Notes: generated by a model not told the origin, from the letters alone. A stretch of DNA of 64,000 nt from Bacillota bacterium (GCA_013178415.1 JABLXA010000008.1:1-64000); one strand, 5' to 3'; positions 34,550-43,735 are shown, counted from the stretch's first letter. Numbers and translations are program-made.

Positions 34550-35734
34550 TCAATGATAGATAAGATATTTCCTCCTTAACCCATCGAATCTCTGCAGGTC
34601 CTCTCCCCAGGTTGTCACGATTTCATATGCGGAGGCACCCTGCTCAAATTGGATCCTGATTTTATCAGTGCCGGCCAGGAGGTCGAAGGATTTCCTCCCA
34701 TCCTGGGCCTGACGGTCAAATCTGAATTGATCTGGGTAGAGCTTTCTGATGGCCTCTATCATATGGAGGGCAGTGGCAACTGGCCGGAACGTATTCCGAT
34801 CTCGTACATGCAACTGCACTCCACCACACAGTTCTCCCTGGTATTTCGAGAAGGTGGGGATAAAGTAGGCAGCCCTGAATCTCACACCTGGAAGATCCCG
34901 CGAATTGAGTTCATCGGCCAGCTTGCTTCCATTAATGTATGGCGCCCCTATAATCTCATATGGCCTTGTGGTGCCTCGACCTTCTGACACATTGGTACCT
35001 TCAAACAGACAGGTACCGGGATAGACTATCGCCGTATCAAGAGTTGGCATGTTGGGCGATGGCATTACCCACGTGCCCAGCCCAGTTTCATCAAACCACA
35101 TCCACCGCTTCCATCCCTGCATAGGGATTACCGTGAGTTTACAATTGATGCCAAATTCTACATTATATAGCTGTGCCAACTCCCCTAGGGTCAATCCATG
35201 TCGTATCGGGACAGGATAAACACCCACAAATGACCTGAATGGTTCCTCAAGAATTGGCCCCTCGAGGATCTCGCCACCTATCGGATTAGGTCGGTCCATT
35301 AAAATGAATTCTATACCTTGCTGGGCCGCTGCCTCCATACAGTAAGCCATGGTAGATTCATAGGTATAGAAATGTACACCAACATCTTGGATGTCGAAGA
35401 CTAACGCGTCTATGCCTTCCAACATCTCCGGGGTGGGTTTGTAGGTCTCCCCGTAAAGACTATATGCCGGAAGCCCTGTGGCCTCATCAATATAGGATTC
35501 GACTTTGCCTCGAGCCGCCCCCCTAAAGCCATGCTCAGGCCCGAACAGGGCGACCAGCTGTACCTCTGAAGACTCATAAAGCACGTCCGCGGTATGAGTC
35601 AGATCCTCGTCCACGGATGTCTGATTCCCAATGAATCCAACTTTTTTCCCTTTCAAGAGTTCAGACATTTCGTCGAACAACACGTCGACCCCGAGTTTGA
35701 CGCGGTTTATGTGTCCCCTTTTCATATCTATCAC
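34550..35734 (-). CDS. namZ: Exo-beta-N-acetylmuramidase NamZ (DUF1343)
   Basis: A 394-residue DUF1343 protein. Family marks: KLGVDVLFDEMSELLKGKKVGFIGNQTSVD, LVALFGPEHGFRGAA, YSLYGETYKPTPEMLEGIDALVFDIQDVGVHFYTYESTM, FILMDRPNPIGG, MPSPNMPTLDTAIVYPGTCLFEGTNVSEGRGTTRPYE (each shortened below 20 at best: GPEHGFRG, DIQDVG, DRPNPIGG, EGTNVSEGRGT). B. subtilis NamZ cleaves terminal MurNAc from peptidoglycan fragments. No signal peptide is visible, so it may act on imported fragments. GTG 35734 follows GGGAGGAG. It is last in a minus-strand MurNAc cluster with a kinase, SIS protein and RpiR regulator. Confidence 0.9.
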   Translation of the reverse strand: MIDMKRGHINRVKLGVDVLFDEMSELLKGKKVGFIGNQTSVDEDLTHTADVLYESSEVQLVALFGPEHGFRGAARGKVESYIDEATGLPAYSLYGETYKPTPEMLEGIDALVFDIQDVGVHFYTYESTMAYCMEAAAQQGIEFILMDRPNPIGGEILEGPILEEPFRSFVGVYPVPIRHGLTLGELAQLYNVEFGINCKLTVIPMQGWKRWMWFDETGLGTWVMPSPNMPTLDTAIVYPGTCLFEGTNVSEGRGTTRPYEIIGAPYINGSKLADELNSRDLPGVRFRAAYFIPTFSKYQGELCGGVQLHVRDRNTFRPVATALHMIEAIRKLYPDQFRFDRQAQDGRKSFDLLAGTDKIRIQFEQGASAYEIVTTWGEDLQRFDGLRRKYLIYH

Positions 35735-35851
35735 TACGATCTCCTCCCAGGATTGTTTCCAGTGGTCTCCTCATTTTTCCTTCTTGTCAACGGGCGGATA
35801 AGAGAATAAGGAAGGGAGGGTAATAAGCCCCTCCCCGGTGCCTATGATCGT

Positions 35852-36037
35852 CTAAGCGGTAAGGTGTATATCTGGGCACTCATGTAAAAGCCTGATAATA
35901 GGACGTGCCCTCTCGTCGATGGCATTATAGTTGGCGACAAGACCAACTCTCGCCTTTCCGAGATACCGCAGAGGATTTTCAAGTAGTCTTGTAATCCCGA
36001 GTTTGATTGGGGAAGATGACAAATCAGATCCCTCCAT
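35852..36037 (-). pseudogene. Truncated second NamZ/DUF1343 gene, N-terminal fragment
   Basis: The readable 61 residues contain IKLGITRLLENPLRYLGKAR, VGLVANYNAIDERARPIIRL and LLHECPDIHLTA, the start of a DUF1343 protein up to just before the FGPEHG motif, then a stop. It lies between the kinase and namZ. It is a paralogue, not a direct copy, of namZ. Confidence 0.75.
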
Positions 36038-36045
36038 TCCCGGTT

Positions 36046-37035
36046 TTAACGCTCATTCCCCTTAGTCTTGATGCTTACTTCAAGGTTGCAAAGCACCGTT
36101 TGCCATTCCGAAGCAGAGACGGTATTCCTCAAGGCGATAAGTCCAGCACCAATATCGGGAGTGAATCTGGGCAAAGACACTTGAGCTCCCGGCAAAAGAC
36201 AGCCAAGAGCCCTAGAGAATTCGCTGACAAACCTCGGCTGGTTCGAGAAGACAGATCCAATGGGAAAAACCCTGATAGCGTCTAAATCTGGAAAAACGCT
36301 CTTCCAGACAGCATAGGTTGCCTCTGCAAGCTCACTGGCTGCCCGCTGAATAATGGATTTGGCCAAAGGGTCGCCCATCTCTTCCGCCTTGAACACAAGA
36401 ACCGTAAGACGCGCCACGGTAGTAACCAAATCCCTTCTGGCGCGGAGAGTGCTTGCCGCCTTCCTGAGGTCATCTGTATTGAGCTCGTCCCTCACCATCT
36501 TTGCCAGCTGAGTCCATTGCCCTCTCCCATCCGAAGCCTTGAAGCACGCAACCAGTGCCATGCGACCGAGGTCATATGCACTCCCTTCATCCCCAAAGAG
36601 GTGCCCCCAGCCACCGGCAAGATGACTCATTCCATGTTCGTCTTCCCCATAAGCAAAGGATCCTGTGCCTGATCCCACCACAATCCCATTGCCAAAAGCG
36701 GTTGCGCCAGCCCAGGCGCATCGAATGTCGCCTTCTATCTGAATGTGGCAATTGTAACCCTGAGCTCTGAGGGCTTCTTCATATATATCCGTGCAGCCGC
36801 TACCGATAACCCCAGCTATCCCAAGGTAGACGTAATGGCAGCTACTGGGAATCAGGTGCGCAGCACTGATCAGATCACGTGACCCACCATTCAAGTGTTT
36901 TATGGCATCTTCTGGGGACCAGGTTCTGAGGTTTATCCCTTGCGCCATGCTCCTGCATAATAGTCTGCCATCCAGGCTGCACGCCACAAAGCGAGTCTTG
37001 CTCCCGCCCCCATCGACTCCCATTACCCACTCCAT
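36046..37035 (-). CDS. BadF/BadG-type kinase, probable MurNAc/GlcNAc kinase
   Basis: A 329-residue ASKHA kinase. Phosphate 1 is MGVDGGGSKTRFVACSLDG; phosphate 2 is VVGSGTGSFAYGEDE; the shared loop is GGWGHLFGDEGSAYDLGRMA. The type is the same as MurK of Clostridium acetobutylicum, which phosphorylates MurNAc and GlcNAc. The neighbouring namZ and RpiR genes support MurNAc. It is a distant paralogue of the kinase encoded at 9169. The ATG at 37035 lies 25 bases after the SIS gene. Confidence 0.85.
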   Translation of the reverse strand: MEWVMGVDGGGSKTRFVACSLDGRLLCRSMAQGINLRTWSPEDAIKHLNGGSRDLISAAHLIPSSCHYVYLGIAGVIGSGCTDIYEEALRAQGYNCHIQIEGDIRCAWAGATAFGNGIVVGSGTGSFAYGEDEHGMSHLAGGWGHLFGDEGSAYDLGRMALVACFKASDGRGQWTQLAKMVRDELNTDDLRKAASTLRARRDLVTTVARLTVLVFKAEEMGDPLAKSIIQRAASELAEATYAVWKSVFPDLDAIRVFPIGSVFSNQPRFVSEFSRALGCLLPGAQVSLPRFTPDIGAGLIALRNTVSASEWQTVLCNLEVSIKTKGNER

Positions 37036-37059
37036 GTCAATTACCCCTTACAGCCTTGT

Positions 37060-37776
37060 CTATTCAAATCTGATGCGGCTCATGTACTTACGGCGCAGTT
37101 CGACATTTCTATTGTCAGATCCATCAAGGTTTGCGCTAATACTGATCGGAGGGGTTTCCCCGCGTTCGAGGTATATCTGCATAACGGTAAGCATCAACAT
37201 GTTAATGGCGGCAACGCCTGCTATTGTCGAAAGGGGACCAGCTTTGAGCCGCGTACCGGGAAGCTCAATTCCTGCATCTCCATAGGGAGCGCAATTATCA
37301 ATTACGATGTCTGCAATCTCAAAAAGTCTTCTGCCACTTGAATGACGCGAAGTAACCCTCGTTGTGTGGTCCATGTTGGTGAGAGCTATGACCGTGAGGC
37401 CATCCTTTTTGGCCTTAAGGGCCACTTCAATGGGGAGCGGGTTGCGCCCGGAATTCGATACAACTATTACGACTTCCCCCGGACGCCAGTCATAATAGCG
37501 AAGCAGCATCTCTGCATAACCCTCACACCTCTCAGCCTTTCCCGCTGAACCATCAACGATGGCGCTCACCGGGATTAATTGTCCGGCCCTCCCGAAGATC
37601 TCTCGAGATATCATATGGGAATGCCCACTACCAAAGATATGAAGTATCCCGCCATTTAGGAGAGAATCTGCAATCTTCTCTGCGGCCTTTTCGATGGCTG
37701 TTCCCTGGGTCTCATAAATCCTCCGAATGGTATTAATGGATAGCTCTGAATAGGCTTCTGCGAGGGTCAATTTCAT
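37060..37776 (-). CDS. SIS-domain protein (UPF0309-like)
   Basis: A 238-residue SIS protein. LHIFGSGHSHMISREIFGRAG is the first strand-helix; GEVVIVVSNSGRNPLPIEVAL has the Ser-rich sugar-phosphate loop; the tail ISISANLDGSDNRNVELRRKYMSRI matches the ending of the protein at 10971-11702. It is not a typical MurQ etherase: the size and C-terminal tail differ. It may isomerise or cleave the phosphorylated product of the adjacent kinase. The ATG at 37776 follows GGGAGGTATCACTA. Confidence 0.85.
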   Translation of the reverse strand: MKLTLAEAYSELSINTIRRIYETQGTAIEKAAEKIADSLLNGGILHIFGSGHSHMISREIFGRAGQLIPVSAIVDGSAGKAERCEGYAEMLLRYYDWRPGEVVIVVSNSGRNPLPIEVALKAKKDGLTVIALTNMDHTTRVTSRHSSGRRLFEIADIVIDNCAPYGDAGIELPGTRLKAGPLSTIAGVAAINMLMLTVMQIYLERGETPPISISANLDGSDNRNVELRRKYMSRIRFE

Positions 37777-37955
37777 TAGTGATACCTCCCTTAGGCTTTT
37801 CCGCGAAGTATGGATGTGATTTTCTTACAAAAGCTGCTATATAAGTGGGAATCCCTTCTGTAGATTTAGGTTCACAGAGCCTCCGCTCGAAATTCCGCGT
37901 AGGTCAGCCTTCATCTCCCATTCCTTTGCTGCGGATTTTTCCATCCAGACATCAG

Positions 37956-38855
37956 TTATTTCACCTTCTTGTCCGCTACTGCCTCAGCCATCCGTTCCAA
38001 CATTCTCAGGACCTTCTCCTGCCTGAGGGTGGAAACCCCCAAAGTCAAAAGATCTATCATCGCAAGTTGGGAAAGCCAGGAGATCGTTTTGCCTGCCTTC
38101 AATAAAGTCTCACCTGATACTGCTACCAGGCAGATGTCCGCAACGTCTGTTATGGGTGATTTATGATCGCTCGTCAGACAAATAGTGGTGGCGCTAGCTT
38201 TTTTGGCAAGCGCGAGAGCTTCAATGGTATCTCTGGTCCGTCCCGAATGAGATATCCCAATGGCTACATCTTCTGGTGTCATCATGGCTGCTGACGATAC
38301 CTGGGAATGTGAGTCCGTAAAAGCCCATGCAGGCACATCAATCCGAAGGAACTTATCTTGAGCTTCAATTGCTACATGTCCCGAGGCGCCAACTCCGTAA
38401 CAGTAGACCCGCCGGGCCTTGTTTATTGCCTCAATAGCTCGTTTGAGCTCATCCACTTGCAAAAGACTAAAAGTATCGCTCAACGCACGGATAGTGGTTT
38501 GAAAGAACATGAAAGCTACATCTTCAAGCTTGTCGGCGGGGCGTATCTGCTCGTAGATATTCATCTCTGTATAGGGTGTCTCTTTCGCCAACGCTATCTT
38601 GAACTCATGGAACCCCTTATACCCCAAGAGTTTCATAAGGCGGATCACCGTGGTCTCACTAGTATTTCCCCTTTTTGCCACCTCGGTTATGGACAGGTTG
38701 ACCGCTCCCTCGGGATTACCCAGGAGCTCATCAGCAACTCGCTTTTCGGCGGGCCGAAGGGATGGATATGCGCTTCTCAAACGAGCTATGCAATTCTGAA
38801 TAGGGATCTTATCAAATGTCCTTTCGGACTTTCTAACAGAACTCAAATCTCTCAC
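37956..38855 (-). CDS. RpiR/MurR family transcriptional regulator
   Basis: The N-terminal HTH_6 domain reads LRPAEKRVADELLGNPEGAVNLSITEVAKRGNTSETTVIRLMKLLGYKGFHEFKIAL over about residues 33-90. A SIS effector domain follows: VYCYGVGASGHVAIEAQDKFLRID, VAIGISHSGRTRDTIEALALAKKAS and TTICLTSDHKSPITDVADI. RpiR proteins respond to sugar phosphates; MurR senses MurNAc-6-P. It is placed at the head of the minus-strand cluster, 179 bases before the SIS gene, and probably represses it. The start at 38855 has no outstanding ribosome site. Confidence 0.9.
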   Translation of the reverse strand: MRDLSSVRKSERTFDKIPIQNCIARLRSAYPSLRPAEKRVADELLGNPEGAVNLSITEVAKRGNTSETTVIRLMKLLGYKGFHEFKIALAKETPYTEMNIYEQIRPADKLEDVAFMFFQTTIRALSDTFSLLQVDELKRAIEAINKARRVYCYGVGASGHVAIEAQDKFLRIDVPAWAFTDSHSQVSSAAMMTPEDVAIGISHSGRTRDTIEALALAKKASATTICLTSDHKSPITDVADICLVAVSGETLLKAGKTISWLSQLAMIDLLTLGVSTLRQEKVLRMLERMAEAVADKKVK

Positions 38856-39162
38856 TCGCTTTCATTTGCGCGGCACCGAGGTTTTCAGACTTTGAATCAG
38901 GTTCATCCAGCACGGAGATGGTTCCTGTGCTTTTGAGGACCTGTATTTGTAGGTTTATTACTTATTCTTATTCCATATTGTATGTGATTTTCCTTCTCAG
39001 AAATTAATGATATCGATAATTCATCGGAATGACACTCCATGGCAAGGTGAATGATGTTATTGGGCACTGGACTTTCTATGTGAACAGCTTCCAACGCGGC
39101 AGAATCCACTGCCATCCCCCTGCCTTGTCGGCTAAGGTCATCGGCGGTTATCTAAGATTTCA
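38856..39162. other. Intergenic region upstream of rpiR-type gene
   Basis: No gene is supported. Bases 38940-39020 are AT-rich and probably include the minus-strand promoter. Confidence 0.45.
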
Positions 39163-39441
39163 TTGGCGCGCATTACTGCTGATAGTCCAAATCTCTATGT
39201 TGAAATCACTGCTTTAAGGCTTTTCTGTGACCTTTGCAAACAGGCCGGCATATCAAAGCCAATATCTCCATACATGATACGGCATAGCGCGATAACGGAG
39301 GCCCTGGAGCTTACCAATGGCAGCGTAAGGCTTGCGCAGAAGTTTTCCCGGCACGCAAAGCTAGAGACCCTACAGGTCTATGATGATAACAGGCACAGAG
39401 GACAGGCTCAGGTTACAAACCTTCTGGCGGCGGTTATATGA
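39163..39441 (+). pseudogene. Tyrosine recombinase/integrase, C-terminal fragment
   Basis: Only the catalytic C-terminus remains: LCKQAGISKPISPYMIRHSA supplies the Arg-His box, LAQKFSRHAKLETLQVYDDN supplies the His and the Tyr nucleophile. The N-terminal DNA-binding domains and the first Arg are missing. It ends 17 bases before an excisionase-like fragment. Confidence 0.75.
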
Positions 39442-39457
39442 GAGAGGGTGATGCAGA

Positions 39458-39631
39458 GTGGCAGAAGCAACAGAATGGGTGACCATACAGGAGGCAGCGG
39501 ATCGGCTGAAAGTAAGCAAGGTGACCATATATCGCTGGGCACGGGAAGGCTTGCTGGCTATAACCTGTTCAGGCCGTTTTCTCTGCAATACGGGCTTCAT
39601 CCAGGTTTTCATAGACAGTCACATAAGATAG
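39458..39631 (+). pseudogene. Excisionase-like helix-turn-helix fragment
   Basis: GTG 39458 begins EWVTIQEAADRLKVSKVTIY then RWAREGLLA, a MerR/excisionase HTH_17 domain. After LLA the text no longer fits, because the frame runs into the 3' end of the convergent gene at 39569. GAGAGGG lies ahead of the start. With the integrase piece it marks an old mobile-element end. Confidence 0.6.
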
Positions 39632-40693
39632 CAGGTAACTCAGTAGAGACTCGGCGCCCTCATTGAGGTTGGGCCCACTGGGTGTCAACCCGTCATGGCA
39701 CCCTCCGGTTTCTTCATCATATACCGGTACGCCAAGTATATTCTTACCAAGGAACCATTCAAATGCTTTGATCATCCGGGTCTGGTATTCCTCCTCCCCG
39801 GTGGCCCTGTATGCCGCGGCATAGGCCTCAACCATGTGGGCAGCGTCCACTGGCTGTTCGTCAAACTGCCCCATATTGCGACCTCTGAAATACCAGCCAT
39901 GGTTACCGACAAGTTTCAGTTTCCCGTGCCTGAAGTTTATCCAGGTCAGGAATTCAAGACTTTCAGTAGCGATATCCAGGTAATCCTGGTTACCTGTATG
40001 CCGGTAGGCCCAGAAGAGGGCTTCCGGCATGATCCCATTTGAATAGGTGAGATAATCCTCAAACCACTGCCAGTCGCGAGCAGAAACGGCCCGGTATTGC
40101 CGTACCAGCCCATCCGCAAGCCCTGTAAGCGACTCTACCAGAGGTAGCGGTTGCTCCTGCTCCGACACCTCACTAGTGCGGCTGCGCTGAAAAGTGAGGA
40201 GTCGGGCGACAGCCAGTATGAGATGTGCCTTACCCCGGGGCGAGCAAACCTTACTTATCCAGCGCGCGGCACGGTCCCAGACTGCCTTTGAAGCCATAGA
40301 TATTCCCTTATGATTATCTTGGGTCATCGCATAGGCACAGGCAAGCATCGCCCGTCCGAAAGCATCCTCAGAGCCTTCCTCATCGGCAAAATCCCTGGTA
40401 TAATGGACGAAATTATGAAACTTGCCGTCAGGCCGCTGGACATAAACCAGGAAGCTCATATAGCGCTCAGCCAACTCCAGGACCTTCTCCATCTCAACTG
40501 GTGGAGCGCCTGGTTCAAGTAGCCTTAACGCCAGAACCAGCGCCCGCGCGTTATCATCAGTTGTGTAGCCTGTAGCAAAATCTGGTAATGTATATCGAGC
40601 ATGCTGGATTATCCCTGTTGAATCCGTAAGCCTTATGAGATGGTCAAGCCTTAAGATTGGGAATTCCGTCCCCTTATTATTCTTATTATGCAT
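39569..40693 (-). CDS. Helical-barrel (six-hairpin type) glycan-associated protein
   Basis: A 374-residue, mostly helical protein. Tell-tale segments include YTLPDFATGYTTDDNARALVLA (about residue 34), FLVYVQRPDGKFHNFVHYTRDF, EDAFGRAMLACAYAM, YLTYSNGIMPEALFWAYRHTGNQDYLDIA and QFDEQPVDAAHMVEAYAAAY. These helix pairs with conserved Asp, Glu and Trp resemble alpha/alpha-barrel glycoside hydrolases. I do not know a proven function. The gene follows a GT4 gene by 7 bases and a sugar nucleotidyltransferase, so it may trim or modify a glycan made by them. Its 3' end abuts the mobile-element remnant. Confidence 0.7.
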   Translation of the reverse strand: MHNKNNKGTEFPILRLDHLIRLTDSTGIIQHARYTLPDFATGYTTDDNARALVLALRLLEPGAPPVEMEKVLELAERYMSFLVYVQRPDGKFHNFVHYTRDFADEEGSEDAFGRAMLACAYAMTQDNHKGISMASKAVWDRAARWISKVCSPRGKAHLILAVARLLTFQRSRTSEVSEQEQPLPLVESLTGLADGLVRQYRAVSARDWQWFEDYLTYSNGIMPEALFWAYRHTGNQDYLDIATESLEFLTWINFRHGKLKLVGNHGWYFRGRNMGQFDEQPVDAAHMVEAYAAAYRATGEEEYQTRMIKAFEWFLGKNILGVPVYDEETGGCHDGLTPSGPNLNEGAESLLSYLLSYVTVYENLDEARIAEKTA

Positions 40694-40700
40694 TTGAGGT

Positions 40701-41966
40701 CTACTTCACCGTCCCCCGAACCCCCGCCATGGTCGCTGACCTGCGCCGGGTGCATATATTTTCAAAAAGCTTGACGTAGAGTTCGCCAACAATGGGCCAT
40801 GACATGCTAGCCCCGAGTGCCGCTGCAGTCCTCTCCATGCTGGCCCTAAGATCTGGGGAGGAGAATACCCTTAATAGCGCTTCGGAGATACTTGTCGGGT
40901 TTCTAAACTCCACCAAAATGCCCCGGCCACCAGCCAACATTTCCTCGGCATAGTAGTAAGGTGTGGAGATTATGGCCTTACCGAGTCCTAGCGCATAGGC
41001 AAGCGTCCCGCTGGTGATTTGCTCGCGGCCCACATAAGGGGTGATATAGACATCGCAAGCAAGAAGATATTCCACCAACTCTCTTTCTGTCAGATAAGAA
41101 TCAACAAACCTAACATTAGCTCCTACCCCAAGGTCGTGGGCTAGTTTGACCAGACCCTCGCGGTAGCTCTCCCCATACAGTTTCCTGACTTCAGGGTGAG
41201 TGGCACCAAGCACCAGGTAAAGGACTTCAGGGAACTGTTTTGCCACGTCTGGTAGGGCCATTATCACATACTCAATGCCTTTGCCCGGATTTATGAGCCC
41301 GAATGTACATATCACCTTGCGCTTCTCTAGTCCCAGGCTCCTCCGGATCTCGTCCCGGGACCTGGCACGTATGGCCGGGACCCCATGCGGGATGAAGACG
41401 ACCTTACGCCTGGGTATGCCATACCGGTCCTCGAGTATATCAATGCCCTTTCTCAACATGGCCACCAGGGTGCTACTACGCCGGGCTATAGCCCTGACCA
41501 CCTCGACCTTCTCGAGGTCAGGCTCGGCGAGGATGGTGTGAAGGGTCACCACTGCTGGCTTTCTAACCCTCCGAAGGAATTCAATGAGATAAGAACCATT
41601 CTCCCCGCCGAAGATCCCGAATTCATGCTGGATGCTTACCATATCGAATGGAAATTCATTCACAAAATCCGCTGCCCTCTCATAATCGCTAATGTCATCC
41701 CTGTTTATTTCAAGACTTACATGCGGACCATACTGGTAATGGCCAGGCACGTCACTTATGGCAATGACTCGAAAACAGGGACGACTCTGCCTCGTGCCGG
41801 TGCTCTGTATAAGATTTGCCGCAAAGGTAGCGATTCCGCACCGTCTGGGCGGGTACGTAGAAAGACATGCTATCATCAGACGAGAGTCGACACCCATGCT
41901 CGTGGTAAGCTCCCCCTTTCGAAACCAACCGGTTAAACCGTCACCAGTGTCGTGCTGTTCTCCCAC
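40701..41966 (-). CDS. GT4 family glycosyltransferase
   Basis: A 421-residue GT-B enzyme. The N-terminal domain has ACLSTYPPRRCGIATFAANL, VSIQHEFGIFGGENGSYLIEFL and VVTLHTILAEP. The C-terminal domain shows VICTFGLINPGKGIEYVI, YLVLGATHPEV, VRFVDSYLTERELVEYLLACDVYITPYVG and SGTLAYALGLGKAIISTPYYYAEEML (the E-x7-E region). It transfers a sugar from a nucleotide donor. It overlaps the pyrophosphorylase gene by 34 bases when the long start is used; starting at MGVDSRLM (41897) avoids overlap. Cytoplasmic. Confidence 0.88.
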   Translation of the reverse strand: MGEQHDTGDGLTGWFRKGELTTSMGVDSRLMIACLSTYPPRRCGIATFAANLIQSTGTRQSRPCFRVIAISDVPGHYQYGPHVSLEINRDDISDYERAADFVNEFPFDMVSIQHEFGIFGGENGSYLIEFLRRVRKPAVVTLHTILAEPDLEKVEVVRAIARRSSTLVAMLRKGIDILEDRYGIPRRKVVFIPHGVPAIRARSRDEIRRSLGLEKRKVICTFGLINPGKGIEYVIMALPDVAKQFPEVLYLVLGATHPEVRKLYGESYREGLVKLAHDLGVGANVRFVDSYLTERELVEYLLACDVYITPYVGREQITSGTLAYALGLGKAIISTPYYYAEEMLAGGRGILVEFRNPTSISEALLRVFSSPDLRASMERTAAALGASMSWPIVGELYVKLFENICTRRRSATMAGVRGTVK

Positions 41967-43006
41967 AGTTTATGGCTACGTATTAGTTCAGCCCTTGCGG
42001 TGCGGCTGTCCTCTATTATGGTATTAAACCCCACGACACATTCCTCGATCAATGAATTGGCACCTATATGGGCACCAGACCAGATCACACTATCTCTGAT
42101 GACAGCGCCGGTGTTAACCTTAACATGTGGGCCTAACACGGCGCGTGGGCCAACAGTCGCGCCCGACCGGATCATGCACCCCTCGCCAATGAAGATGGGC
42201 CCTACCAGCCGCGCCCCCGGCTCCACGTGGACTCCATGCGCGACCCAGATGTTCTGGCCCGGATCGCGCATATAGCTCGAATCGGGGAATCTGAGGGCCA
42301 TTCTGCCATTTAAGATGTCCCAGTGTGTGCGAAGGTATCCACTGCGGGTACCGATGTCATTCCAGTAAGCGTCAGAAGCAAAGCCACATACCTTCAATCC
42401 ATCTGAAATCAACTTTGGAAATACCTCACGTTCGATGGACACTGCACGGCCCGCGGGTATATAGTCCAGAACCTTGGGCTCCATGATATATATCCCCGCG
42501 TTCACCAGGTTACTGGATGTCTTCCCTGGCGCTGGTTTCTCTATGAACCGGAGGACTTGCGCTTGCTTGGATAGTTCTACTGCTCCGTAAGCGCTCGGGT
42601 CTTCTACCCTGGTCAGGGCAATAGTACACACCGCTCCACTATCTCTATGAAACCTCAAAAGATCTCTTAAATCTATACCTGGTACTATGTCAGCATTCAG
42701 GACCAGGAAGGTTTCATCTATACCCTGTGCGGCGTTTTTAATGGCACCTCCAGTTCCAAGAGCTTCGCGTTCGAGCACAAGCTCAATGGGCACTCCGCCT
42801 TTGACCCGCGACAGCAACACATCCCTGATGATCTCCCAGCGATAATGGACGGCACATCTTATGTTTGACGCTGATAAGACACTTACGATCTCCACAAGAT
42901 GGTGGAGCCAGGGACGATTGACCACAGGTACCATAGGTTTTGGAATATCCTGTGTTAATGGGTGGAGTCTCGTCCCTTTTCCTCCTGCTAACAGTATTAT
43001 GTTCAT
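41933..43006 (-). CDS. NDP-sugar pyrophosphorylase (mannose/glucose-1-P nucleotidyltransferase type)
   Basis: The Rossmann-like domain begins MNIILLAGGKGTRLHPLTQDIPKPMVPV, with LGTGGAIKNAA, FLVLNADIV and FIEKPAPGKTSSNLVNAGIYI. A left-handed beta-helix follows with hexapeptide repeats (VGPIFIGEGCMIRSGATVGPRAVLGPHVKVNTGAVI region). It makes an activated sugar, GDP-mannose or a glucose nucleotide, for the GT4 next door. ATG 43006 follows GGGAGG by 8 bases; an in-frame start at 43027 lacks one. It heads the trio. Confidence 0.9.
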   Translation of the reverse strand: MNIILLAGGKGTRLHPLTQDIPKPMVPVVNRPWLHHLVEIVSVLSASNIRCAVHYRWEIIRDVLLSRVKGGVPIELVLEREALGTGGAIKNAAQGIDETFLVLNADIVPGIDLRDLLRFHRDSGAVCTIALTRVEDPSAYGAVELSKQAQVLRFIEKPAPGKTSSNLVNAGIYIMEPKVLDYIPAGRAVSIEREVFPKLISDGLKVCGFASDAYWNDIGTRSGYLRTHWDILNGRMALRFPDSSYMRDPGQNIWVAHGVHVEPGARLVGPIFIGEGCMIRSGATVGPRAVLGPHVKVNTGAVIRDSVIWSGAHIGANSLIEECVVGFNTIIEDSRTARAELIRSHKLWENSTTLVTV

Positions 43007-43735
43007 GTTAAGCGCCTCCCTCGTCAATCTGTAGACATCCCCTGGAGAACTGTCCGAGTCTCAGACCGGCCTTTCATAGATTATGACGGAATTATGGATA
43101 AGTTCTCCGAGAGAAGCGGACAAGATAGCCCTGGAGGGACGAGACGCCACATGCCGATATTATGATGGCAAAGTATGTTCATTCATACCTGTCCTGTGTG
43201 CACTAGAGTCCGCACGGAAAGGACGGGTGACTCTCTTACATATAATTTATCCAAAAACACACGCCACTCGTGATACGCTTGATTGTGCCGCTTGTCTGCG
43301 CTAGCTGTCAGATACGGTATGGCACTACGGCTTTGGGGCCTGTTCCCATACCCTCGCAGAATTGGGCCGCGGCGACCCGCGACTGCGTGGCATCTCGCCC
43401 TCGCTGGCAATAGCCACTAGACTGTGATGAGAATAGGAATTTTGATGTTGCTAATTTTTAATTATATATTTGAGAGGACAAGAATTCAAGGTAAATTCTG
43501 TAAACGGTAGTATCAAGACTGATAGGATGACACGCAGTATGTCGCAAAAGGCATCAATGTTCCGGCATTTCTGAGTCGTCGATACACTCGAAGACGTCCT
43601 TTACTGTAGAACATGGGTAATACACATAAAGTTAACCATTCCAGGGAAAATTGATCATTAATGACAATTTGGCTTTATGTGGGATGATTTTGAACATGGG
43701 TGCAGCAATTTCCTGAAGGCGGAGGTGGGCGGATC
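43007..43735. other. Divergent intergenic region between glycan and germination operons
   Basis: No gene is supported in about 730 bases; open frames at 43083-43410 lack ribosome sites and family matches. Bases 43440-43475 are AT-rich (ttaattatatatttga). Sporulation promoters for the ger genes would be expected here, but no convincing sigma-G box was identified by eye. Confidence 0.45.

Noticed and set aside
43083-43304. 73-residue frame upstream of the ger operon
   Set aside because: No ribosome site and no recognised similarity.
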